Shown in pieces: positions 6,276 to 17,880 of a stretch of DNA of 64,000 nucleotides (position 1 is the first letter of the stretch; each line of letters begins with the position of its first letter). The stretch comes from Mucilaginibacter sp. PAMC 26640 (GTDB lineage: Bacteria > Bacteroidota > Bacteroidia > Sphingobacteriales > Sphingobacteriaceae). The DNA is taken from NCBI GenBank assembly GCA_001596135.1, contig CP014773.1:930001-994000 (forward strand), written 5' to 3'. The notes under the pieces are model-generated. The model saw only the letters and a list, made by a program, of their open reading frames with translations. It did no database searches and was not told where the DNA came from. Made by a program: the position numbers and the translations under genes.

Positions 6276-8470
6276 TGCCAGTCGCAGGCTTTGAAATTAA
6301 AAGGTATGATTTCAATTCGAATTTATTCAGTAGTTTCCAGCATACACATTTCGCTACAGACCTCTGGCCAATTGTTTACATAATAAGTGATGGTGCAGTA
6401 AAGGAAGCATACGTTGGCGAAACAACAGATACCTACGCCCGGATGACTGCCCATTTGAAAAGCCATACGAAAAGTGTGTTATCCACCGTCCACCTCATCA
6501 GCAGCGAAAAATTCAATAAATCTGCAACGCTGGATATTGAGTCAAATTTGATCAAGTATATATCCGGCGACGGTCAGTACAAATTACTTAATGGCAATAT
6601 CGGATTAGCCAACCACAACTACTATCAGAAGAAAGAAATCTACTGGGATCTGTTTAAGGCTGTCTGGAATAAACTCAGGGCAGAAGGAATTACTAAACAT
6701 TCTATCGAGCACATCAATAATTCAGACTTATTTAAATACTCTCCATATAAAACTTTAAGTAATGAGCAAAAGGAAGGCTTGATGACGATCATCACTGCCT
6801 TGTTGAATAATAACTTTAAAAATGTGATTGTTGAAGGAGGCGCGGGAACCGGAAAAACCATCCTGGCAATCTTCTTATTCAAACTTCTTCACTCCAAAAA
6901 TGAGGATTTTAATTATAAGGAATTCGGCGATGATGAATCCGATTTTATTAAAGCTGTAATTGAACTAAAAAAGAGATTTCCTAATCCGAAGATGGCGCTG
7001 GTAGTTCCTATGTCATCGTTTAGAAATACGCTGAAAAAAGTATTCAAAAATATAAAAGGACTAAACGCCAATATGGTCATTGGCCCCGCCGATCTAAAAG
7101 ATCAACGGTTCGATATTGTAGTAGTTGATGAATCCCACCGATTAAGAAGACGGGTAAACTTAGGGGCTTACTTCCGCGCTTTTGATGTGGCATGTGAAAA
7201 GTTAAGCTTTGACAAAAACACCTGCAGCGAATTGGACTGGGTTAAAAAACAGTCTGATAGGGCGATCCTATTTTATGATGAAGGCCAATCCATTAAACCG
7301 TCTGATGCCCGGAAAGAAGATTTCGACAGGCTCAAACTTTTACCGTCAACCAAAATTGAAGCACTAAAGTCCCAATTCAGGGTGAAGGGCGGTAACGGCT
7401 ATGTTGATCACATCAGCAATCTTTTGAACAACAATCCGCCATTGCAAAAGGTCTATCTATCCAAGGACTACGAATTTGTTCTTTTCGACTCTATCGAAGC
7501 AATGGTAAAAGAAATAAAATTAAGGGATGAAGAAAGTGGATTATCAAGAACTGTCGCTGGCTTCTCGTGGCCCTGGGTATCTAAAAAAGACAAGACCGTT
7601 TACGATATCGAAATAGACGGATATAAATTAAAATGGAATAGTGTTTCAATCGATTTTATTAATTCTGCCAACGCAGTCAATGAGGTTGGATGTATTCACA
7701 CAACTCAAGGTTATGACTTAAATTATGCGGGAATAATATTTGGCAACGAAATTAGTTACGACAAGAATAAAGACGAAATTGTAATTGTAAAAGAAAACTA
7801 CTTCGATGAAAATGGAAAGCGGTCCATTTTAGATCCTTTCGAACTAAAAAAATACATCTTAAATATTTATAAGACTATGATGCTAAGAGCTATTAAAGGC
7901 ACTTATGTATATGTCTGCGATAAGAACCTGAGAGAATATTTTGCAGGCCATATTGAAAAGGCGACTGCTACCATATCACCTACCAACTACCTGCCGCTAA
8001 CCAACGTCATTCCTTTTGTAAATTCAGTTCCAGTAGTTAACCTAAAAGCAGCGGCTGGCAACTTCAGCGAATTGCAAATAGCAGACACAAATGCCGAAGA
8101 TTTTGAATGGGTAGAAATACCGGCCCGATACAAGCCGTCAAAAGATTTATTTGCTTGCAGGGTTATTGGGGAATCAATGAATAAAATTATACCCAACGGA
8201 TCGCTGTGCCTTTTTAGGAAAGACGGAGGCGGTTCACGAAATGGCAAGATAGTATTGGTTGAATATACCAGTATCCAAGACCCTGACTTTGGCTCGAGCT
8301 ACACGGTTAAAGAGTACACGAGCCAAAAACGTGAAAGTGATGGACAATGGAGTCACCAATTGATTATCTTAAAGCCTTTGTCATATAGTTCAGAATATAG
8401 CGACCTTGAAATATCTGATGATGAGTTGGCTTATTTAAAAGTGGTTGGGATTTTTGAATGTGTACTATAA
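6272..8470 (+). CDS. GIY-YIG / DUF2075 helicase / S24 (LexA-like) peptidase fusion
   Basis: The 732-residue protein has three modules. Residues about 33-100 look like a GIY-YIG nuclease (VYI at 35-37, YVGET at 47-51, R57, and E90 in DIESNLIKY). Residues about 160-585 are a DUF2075/SF1 helicase-type ATPase with Walker A GGAGTGKT (189-196), Walker B VVVDESHRL (D286, E287), a QFRVKGG motif and a late IHTTQGYDLNYAG motif. Residues about 610-732 are an S24 peptidase: GESM with Ser635 and TVKEY with Lys680. Between helicase and peptidase lies KAAAGNF, giving Ala595-Gly596, the type of site LexA-family proteins cut. It is coupled to the MazG-like gene by a 4-base overlap. A second in-frame ATG follows at 6275. 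Domain calls are confident; a defence or SOS-linked role is inferred. Confidence 0.88.
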   Translation: MMPVAGFEIKRYDFNSNLFSSFQHTHFATDLWPIVYIISDGAVKEAYVGETTDTYARMTAHLKSHTKSVLSTVHLISSEKFNKSATLDIESNLIKYISGDGQYKLLNGNIGLANHNYYQKKEIYWDLFKAVWNKLRAEGITKHSIEHINNSDLFKYSPYKTLSNEQKEGLMTIITALLNNNFKNVIVEGGAGTGKTILAIFLFKLLHSKNEDFNYKEFGDDESDFIKAVIELKKRFPNPKMALVVPMSSFRNTLKKVFKNIKGLNANMVIGPADLKDQRFDIVVVDESHRLRRRVNLGAYFRAFDVACEKLSFDKNTCSELDWVKKQSDRAILFYDEGQSIKPSDARKEDFDRLKLLPSTKIEALKSQFRVKGGNGYVDHISNLLNNNPPLQKVYLSKDYEFVLFDSIEAMVKEIKLRDEESGLSRTVAGFSWPWVSKKDKTVYDIEIDGYKLKWNSVSIDFINSANAVNEVGCIHTTQGYDLNYAGIIFGNEISYDKNKDEIVIVKENYFDENGKRSILDPFELKKYILNIYKTMMLRAIKGTYVYVCDKNLREYFAGHIEKATATISPTNYLPLTNVIPFVNSVPVVNLKAAAGNFSELQIADTNAEDFEWVEIPARYKPSKDLFACRVIGESMNKIIPNGSLCLFRKDGGGSRNGKIVLVEYTSIQDPDFGSSYTVKEYTSQKRESDGQWSHQLIILKPLSYSSEYSDLEISDDELAYLKVVGIFECVL

Positions 8471-8782
8471 CTGATCTATCCCAGTCAACTCGCATAACGT
8501 AAACGCTTATCAACCGTGCTTACACTAATCGAAACTTTGAATTCAATGAAAAAGTTGGAATGTGCTATAATAAATTACCTCCAGTTTACTTGGTATTCTA
8601 CAATAGTAAATCGGAAATTTGCGAACATTTATTTTTAAAAAGCCACAAAAAATTATTTAACGCTAGGCTCGCTAAAGCTTATTTTAAGGCGCGGGGCGGC
8701 TTTTGCATATCTATGCCAGCCTTGAAATCTCAAGTTAGTTAAAATACAATTTAACGATTAAACAATTCACTAATCCTAACAC
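8471..8782. other. Intergenic stretch between helicase fusion and HNH gene
   Basis: The 312 bases are A/T-rich. A 60-codon open frame inside them has no recognisable content. I see no convincing terminator and no exact TAnnTTTG element, so whether the HNH gene has its own promoter is open. Confidence 0.4.
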
Positions 8783-9739
8783 TTGGTCCTACTTAACAAA
8801 TTCATCTCAAAACTTACCCGGCTAAACCGCGCCAATACGGTATACGGTAAAGCACCGCATAAACCTGTTTTGCTTATCTCGATAATTGAGCTTATTGAAA
8901 AGGGTATCATAATAGATAATCAAATATATGTAGACACCAATTTGGTTGGCTCCTTCTGCGAAAATTGGCAATTGCTGGTGAGCACTCTTCATCATGAAGA
9001 TTTTACCCAACCATTTTATTACCTGCAAAGCGAAAAAATAGACGGACAGGGTTTTTGGTTTCTAAAAACCAAACCGGGTTGCCTGGTAAATGCTTACATC
9101 CGTAGCGTTAATACCTTGGCCAATGTAATAGCATATGGGTATTTTGCTGATGACATTTACTTGCTTCTGTGTGATAAATCCTCGCGCGAAATGATCAAAG
9201 CTGTATTGCTGGAAACTTATTTCGCAGGCACTAAAGATGCCTACCTGCAAAACAAACAAACCGGGGATGGTTATCTGCACAACCTGGAAAGTTATATACT
9301 TAATGAACCGGAAGTAAAATACCGGTCCGCTATTGTCGAAACTGAAGAGGAGCAATTTGTAAGAGGCGGTTTGTTTAAAAGATTAGTGCCAAAAGTTTAC
9401 AGTAGTACCTGTTGCATCACCGGCATGCAGTTGCAGTCGCACCACGGGCATAGCTTTATTGATGCCTGCCATATTGTGCCCTTCAGCCTTACGCATGATG
9501 ATACGGTAAGCAATGGCATTGCACTTTGCCCAAACCTGCACCGTGCTTTTGACAGGGGTTTGGTAAGCATCGATAATGATTATAAAGTAATGGTTTCGGG
9601 CCAGGTAATGGAAAGTTCAGATCACCCGTACAGCCTACAACATCTTAATGGGGTTAAAATTAAACTCCCTGCACAGTCGTGGCATCATCCCGAACAAGCC
9701 AATTTAGATTGGCACAGGGGTAATGTGTTTAAGAGGTAG
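8783..9739 (+). CDS. HNH endonuclease, McrA/putative-restriction type
   Basis: The protein is about 318 residues. The N-terminal part (residues 1-190) starts with a GKAPHKPVLLISIIELI segment typical of putative restriction endonucleases related to ScoMcrA. The C-terminal HNH domain (about 195-265) shows CCITG, then DACHIVPFS (H230), then LCPNLHRAFDRG (N251, H253), then LVSID. The family comprises DNA-cutting enzymes, often modification-dependent. No ATG lies near the expected N-terminus; TTG at 8783 is the most likely start because the conserved N-terminal region begins right after it. The stop lies 5 bases from the stop of the convergent nuclease gene. It is probably part of a defence island; its specificity is unknown. 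Confidence 0.85.
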   Translation: MVLLNKFISKLTRLNRANTVYGKAPHKPVLLISIIELIEKGIIIDNQIYVDTNLVGSFCENWQLLVSTLHHEDFTQPFYYLQSEKIDGQGFWFLKTKPGCLVNAYIRSVNTLANVIAYGYFADDIYLLLCDKSSREMIKAVLLETYFAGTKDAYLQNKQTGDGYLHNLESYILNEPEVKYRSAIVETEEEQFVRGGLFKRLVPKVYSSTCCITGMQLQSHHGHSFIDACHIVPFSLTHDDTVSNGIALCPNLHRAFDRGLVSIDNDYKVMVSGQVMESSDHPYSLQHLNGVKIKLPAQSWHHPEQANLDWHRGNVFKR

Positions 9740-9744
9740 CCTAT

Positions 9745-10203
9745 TTACTTAAATACATTAAAGAATGAAAACGCTTTTCTTGGCTGCCTATTTAGGTTAA
9801 TTTCTAGAATTTCGGTTATGGTATCGGCAGTTTCTTCGGGACATTGATGCACCAAAGAATTTGGTATTCGCAGTGTAACGTATCCTTTTTTAAAGGCGTG
9901 ATATGTTCTCTTTAAATCGGCTAGCGCTTGGCGATGACTATAATTATGATGCCCCCCATCAACCTCAATGTGTACCTTTGCTTCTTCAACAACAATATCA
10001 ACAGATTTATATCCATCGTGCTTTTCTAGTTCGGCGGGAACGCCATTTTGTTTAAGTAGAAAGTAAAGGTGAATTGCTTGTGGCGTAGCTTGATGACCTC
10101 TAATCCAATCCTGATGATTTCGACATAAGGGTATTCCTATATTTTTGATTGAATAACGATACACTACCTCTGGGATTGAGCAGTCACACTCTAAGCAATT
10201 CAT
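9745..10203 (-). CDS. Zinc-ribbon-like N-terminus fused to DUF559/Vsr-like nuclease
   Basis: The 152-residue protein starts with a cysteine cluster, C3-x2-C6-x-C8 and later C27-x2-H30, which looks like a small zinc-binding unit. The C-terminal half resembles the Vsr-like PD-(D/E)XK fold of DUF559: D69 in SVDIVV, then the E80-x-D82 core in HIEVDGGHHN, followed by a helix and YVTLRIPN. The family includes putative DNA nucleases with few known functions. It is transcribed toward the HNH gene, with 5 bases between the stops. Size and compactness are normal for this fold. I infer metal-dependent nuclease activity; no function is established. Confidence 0.65.
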   Translation of the reverse strand: MNCLECDCSIPEVVYRYSIKNIGIPLCRNHQDWIRGHQATPQAIHLYFLLKQNGVPAELEKHDGYKSVDIVVEEAKVHIEVDGGHHNYSHRQALADLKRTYHAFKKGYVTLRIPNSLVHQCPEETADTITEILEINLNRQPRKAFSFFNVFK

Positions 10204-10377
10204 ACTGATAAGGGTTTAAGAATGGAAAAATAGTCTTTTATTTGTGTAAAGTCAAGGGCTGATGATATCACGGTGCGACTATACCTCAAAATGTTGCCTT
10301 GGTCACGCGCGCACTAAAGCCTCTGCTAGCACACACATGCCGCGTGTGTTTCTTCACTATCACACGAAGATGTCCAT

Positions 10378-10700
10378 ATGGCAAAGCCATTGCCCACTGG
10401 GTTACGCGCAGCACCGGCGCGCCAGCCTGTGATTGCGATCATTGCTATCTGTATAACCTTTACATCATGCTACACTTATTTAACCATTGCTGGCAAAGGC
10501 CCGCAGGGAAATGAATCTGTTACCCACAAAAACCACTACCTGATAGACGGCCTGGTGACCCTTAAAACGTCGGACTTGAAAGCTATGGCCAGTGACGCAA
10601 AAGATTATACAGTGACTACCCAACATACTTTGTGGAGAGTTAGCGGGCGCTGATTACCTTCTGGATCTATTCTACTACACCTACTACCGTTACTAAATAA
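10378..10700 (+). pseudogene. Decayed Bor/Iss-like lipoprotein gene
   Basis: One frame (to 10653) encodes a lipoprotein-like signal (IAIICITFTSC), then GPQGNESVTHKNHYLIDGLV and YTVTTQHT. A different frame continues the similarity: TFVES, a TAG at 10641-10643, then ALITFWIYSTTPTTVTK ending with TAA at 10700. Bor-family lipoproteins of Bacteroidota, as I recall them, end in a similar L.ALTFGIYTPTTTTV tail. Joining the parts requires one frameshift near 10620-10630 and reading through one stop. The original start codon is unclear, because the N-terminal residues encoded from 10378 look like repeat DNA. It is most likely a dead cargo gene of the accessory region. Confidence 0.55.
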
Positions 10701-10791
10701 AAACATGAACCCGGTAACAGCAATTGTGCCGGTGCAGGATTTAGGTTTAGCAAATGTCAGCAAACGGCTTCAGCCAAAAACGTCATCAAAA

Positions 10792-11529
10792 GACGGCAAC
10801 TTGTCCTATGAGGTTGCCGCGCTATCGCTCGCAATGACAGGTTGGTAAGGGGAAAATAAGCATGTCTATTTCATGCTGGCAACATGTCCTGTGGGGCCCC
10901 GAAACAAGTTCGGGATGACGGCGGGGGAATGTATGCTGGCAGCCTGTCCTGTGGGGTTGCCGCGCTATCACTCGAATGACATGGTGGTGAGGAAGACAGT
11001 TGATGCATCCGCGATTGCTGCCAGGTCACGCGCGGCACGCGCGAGCCAACAATCAGTTCCGAAATGCAATGTTACGGGATGTATACAGCATGTCAGCAGA
11101 GCAGCTTCGGCCGAAAGCGGGCAGAATAAGGTGGACTGAGGGGTGGCAGGGGCATAGCAAACTTGCAGAAGCGAGGGGTTTGCGGGAACGCCAGTGGGGC
11201 AAGAATTTGCAGCCCGTGATGCTGCCCGCTTTGCAGGGTAAAGGCCTGTGCGTAAAGAAGCCTCTCTGCTGAAAGCGCTTTTGCTTCTTTTGGCGCAGCA
11301 AAACGGCGCAGCCCTCTTGAGTACCTTTAAAAACAACAACAGCGAAAAACTAATAGCCTCCGCGGCAATGAGCGGAACGGGTTTAGTTAATTTGCGAGAT
11401 ATAATTAAAAGACGGCAACCTGTCCTGTGGGTTCCCGAAACAAGTTCGGGATGACGGCGGGAGTAGGGAATGCATGCTGGGGGCGTGTCCTGTGGGGTTC
11501 CCGAAACAAGTTCGGGATGGCGGCGGGGG
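10792..11529. repeat. Cluster of short interspersed repeats of two types
   Basis: Type A contains CCGAAACAAGTTCGGGATG: copies at about 10899-10917, 11434-11452 and 11501-11519, each preceded by a GTCCTGTGGG-like word and followed by GGCGGG. Type B contains GGTTGCCGCGCTATC: copies at about 10812-10826 and 10955-10969, also preceded by a TGTCCT word and followed by AATGACA. The two types share their left flank, so they look like modular variants of one element. No protein-coding gene is credible in 10701-11555. Confidence 0.7.
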
Positions 11530-11550
11530 TATTAGTTGGAAAAAAGGGTA

Positions 11551-11587
11551 TAAATAAAGAAACCCCCAGGCTTTCGCAAGGGGGTTT
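11551..11587 (-). terminator. Terminator of the rRNA operon
   Basis: AAACCCCC (11560-11567) pairs with GGGGGTTT (11580-11587) around a 12-base loop. On the minus strand it is followed by CTTTATTTA. It lies just downstream of the 5S gene. Confidence 0.85.
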
Positions 11588-11599
11588 AACTTTAAGATT

Positions 11600-11708
<109 letters not shown>

Positions 11709-11719
11709 ATACCTTTTTG

Positions 11720-11848
11720 TTAGTATCAAGTAGTTAGTATCAAGTATCAAGACTTGATCTTAGCTACATCGCTAACGGTTTTTTATTTGTTTCTATCCAT
11801 GCAGGGTAGTTATATCTTGATACTTGATACTAACTACTTGCTACTGAT
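11720..11848. repeat. Inverted pair of TATCAAGTAGTTAGTATCAAG repeats in the 23S-5S spacer
   Basis: 11720-11752 reads GTATCAAGTAGTTAGTATC and then AAGTATCAAGA. 11813-11847 carries the same element inverted, ATCTTGATACTTGATACTAA and onward. The two arms could fold the spacer transcript into a long hairpin. Related copies occur in the other spacers of this operon. Confidence 0.75.
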
Positions 11849-12009
11849 AGCAAACAATGACATATTATTGAAAGAAGTAAGTTTTAAGAGAAAACAACAG
11901 CTTTGTGTTGAGGTGTCAGAGGCAAGAGATCGGATTTCGGTCTTAGGATTGCTCCTGGTTCCCGGATCTTACGGTCTTGTATCTCTAACACCTTTAATTA
12001 CCTGCTATG

Positions 12010-14886
<2,877 letters not shown>

Positions 14887-14945
14887 TCTATACTTGTGAT
14901 GCTTTTGCTCACCACTGTATGCTTTTTGATTATGCTGCCGTTTAT

Positions 14946-14975
14946 CGTATCAAGTAGTTAGTATCAAGTAGCAAG
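14946..14975. repeat. Spacer repeat copy between tRNA-Ala and 23S
   Basis: GTATCAAGTAGTTAGTATC followed by AAGTAGCAAGA is the same element as in the 23S-5S spacer, in plus orientation. The rest of this spacer (14887-15095) is A/T-rich without a gene. Confidence 0.7.
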
Positions 14976-15095
14976 ACCGAAGTCCTGGTTACCTTTCAAC
15001 CTTCCGTTGATCTTTTAAAGCCTGCAACAGTCCTCTACTGTTGTTTTCTCTTTAATTTACTTCTTCCAATATGTCAAAGAACGTTTTGCTTGTTC

Positions 15096-15160
15096 GTATC
15101 AAGTCGTTAGTATCGTATCAAGACTTATCTTGCTACTTGATACCAGCTACTTGCTACTGC
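15096..15160. repeat. Spacer repeat, two opposed copies next to tRNA-Ala
   Basis: A plus-oriented copy (GTATCAAGTCGTTAGTATCG at 15096-15115, continuing TATCAAGAC) is followed by an inverted copy, CTTGCTACTTGATACCAGC (15130-15148) with ACTTGCTACTG. The opposed copies can base-pair. Confidence 0.65.
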
Positions 15161-15169
15161 GAAGCATCG

Positions 15170-15243
15170 TGGAGAATAACGGATTCGAACCGTTGACCCC
15201 CTGCGTGCAAGGCAGGTGCTCTAGCCAGCTGAGCTAATCCCCC
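15170..15243 (-). tRNA. tRNA-Ala (TGC)
   Basis: The minus strand gives a 74-nt cloverleaf starting GGGGGATTAGCTCAGC. The anticodon loop is CTTGCAC (anticodon TGC), the T-loop TTCGAAT, and the 3' end TTCTCCA with discriminator A. CCA is not encoded. It has the usual position in the 16S-23S spacer. Confidence 0.96.
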
Positions 15244-15290
15244 TTTCAGATTCGTATGCAGTGCCTCGTATTGCGTATTCACACCTGTTG

Positions 15291-15326
15291 GTGTCTTGAT
15301 ACCTGATACTTGCTACTTAATACTCG
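15291..15326. repeat. Spacer repeat copy between tRNA-Ile and tRNA-Ala
   Basis: GTCTTGATACCTGATACTTG and then CTACTTAATAC is a diverged inverted copy of the same spacer element. No gene lies between the two tRNAs. Confidence 0.6.
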
Positions 15327-15333
15327 CCTATCG

Positions 15334-15408
15334 TAGTCCCGAGCAGATTTGAACTGCTGACCCCTACATTATCAGTGTAGTGCTCTAACCAAGCTGAGCT
15401 ACAGGACT
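15334..15408 (-). tRNA. tRNA-Ile (GAT)
   Basis: The minus strand gives a 75-nt cloverleaf starting AGTCCTGTAGCTCAGC. The anticodon loop is CTGATAA (anticodon GAT), the T-loop TTCAAAT, and the acceptor closes with CGGGACT and discriminator A. CCA is not encoded. Confidence 0.96.
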
Positions 15409-15571
15409 GTTTTTTACCTACAATACTGCCACTCTAATGGCTGAACCACTGATGGCTTCATCTTCCGGGTTGTTTTTTAGAGTTAATAAGAAAATAATCA
15501 TGCAGGTAACAATTCGTTACCGTTTACTTCTGAAAAAAGATTTTGTTGCTTTAGATCTGCGGATAATGCTC

Positions 15572-17094
<1,523 letters not shown>

Positions 17095-17415
17095 GTATAA
17101 TGTTGTTGTTTGCTCCAAGCCCTATTAAACTCAATCAATAGAAACTTGTAAAAAAAAATATTCTCTTACATTATCCGCTATTTGATCTTTTAAGCTTCTT
17201 TTTTCTTCAGCTAACCGTCTCTCAACCGTTACGCTGCATAATTTTATTTTCTATCTCTTTTAAGAACTTGTTGAGTAGTCTGTCGCAGACTCCCTATATG
17301 TCATTACATCATTGCGATGCTTAAACTTTCATTATTTTGTTACCAGGAATTGCTCCCGGTCCCTAACTCCTTTTCCAAAACCGCTTCCGATTTTTTCTCC
17401 CTCGTTTTGGGATTG

Positions 17416-17446
17416 CAAAGGTAAGAACCTTTATTCTAATTCCAAA
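17416..17446 (-). promoter_or_regulatory. rRNA operon promoter, proximal
   Basis: On the minus strand, TTTG (17446-17443) is followed after 19 bases by TACCTTTG (17423-17416), a full match to the Bacteroidota -33/-7 consensus. It lies about 320 bases upstream of the 16S gene. Confidence 0.65.
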
Positions 17447-17520
17447 CTTTATTTTTTTTAATTTTTAAAGTCTGTTTTTCAATGTACTTCCCACATTTTC
17501 GTTGCCTCATTTGCGGGTTG

Positions 17521-17551
17521 CAAAGGTGCAAATATTTTGAGTGTTTGTCAA
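17521..17551 (-). promoter_or_regulatory. rRNA operon promoter, middle (imperfect)
   Basis: On the minus strand, TTGACA (17551-17546) is followed, 20 bases after its TTG, by CACCTTTG (17528-17521), a 7/8 match to TAnnTTTG. It shares the ACCTTTGCAA start region with the proximal promoter, which suggests duplication. Confidence 0.45.
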
Positions 17552-17629
17552 GTGAAATTTTCACTTTTCTTTAACTTTCTTTTATTTGCCTGATCTTCAA
17601 AAAACAACGCCCTTTCGTTTGAGCGGATA

Positions 17630-17662
17630 CAAATGTAAGCAGAAAGGCACTCTCCGTCCAAA
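17630..17662 (-). promoter_or_regulatory. rRNA operon promoter, distal
   Basis: On the minus strand, TTTG (17662-17659) and TACATTTG (17637-17630) with a 21-base gap match the -33/-7 consensus. The region 17095-17880 holds no gene; it is the operon leader and promoter region. Confidence 0.5.
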
Positions 17663-17880
17663 AGAAATTTGAAATAATTAAAACAATGATTTAACTGGCT
17701 GAAAGTGAACCAACTTAAAGTATAGCAACATGTGCCAATAACTGATAAAGCAATCCGTACATGCAAACAACCATTATTAAATGTACGTTAAGAGCGCGTA
17801 AATTTGATTACAGGCAAGCCCCATTTCTGCCCAAAAACACAAAAGCGGCCAGATTTTTTTTGCGTAAGTTTGAAATTGAT

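Noticed and set aside
8560..8742. Plus-strand frame of 60 codons between helicase and HNH genes
   Set aside because: No start context, motif or neighbour support.
10968..11339. Overlapping frames of 70-120 codons on both strands
   Set aside because: Produced by G/C-rich repeats; no protein-like pattern.
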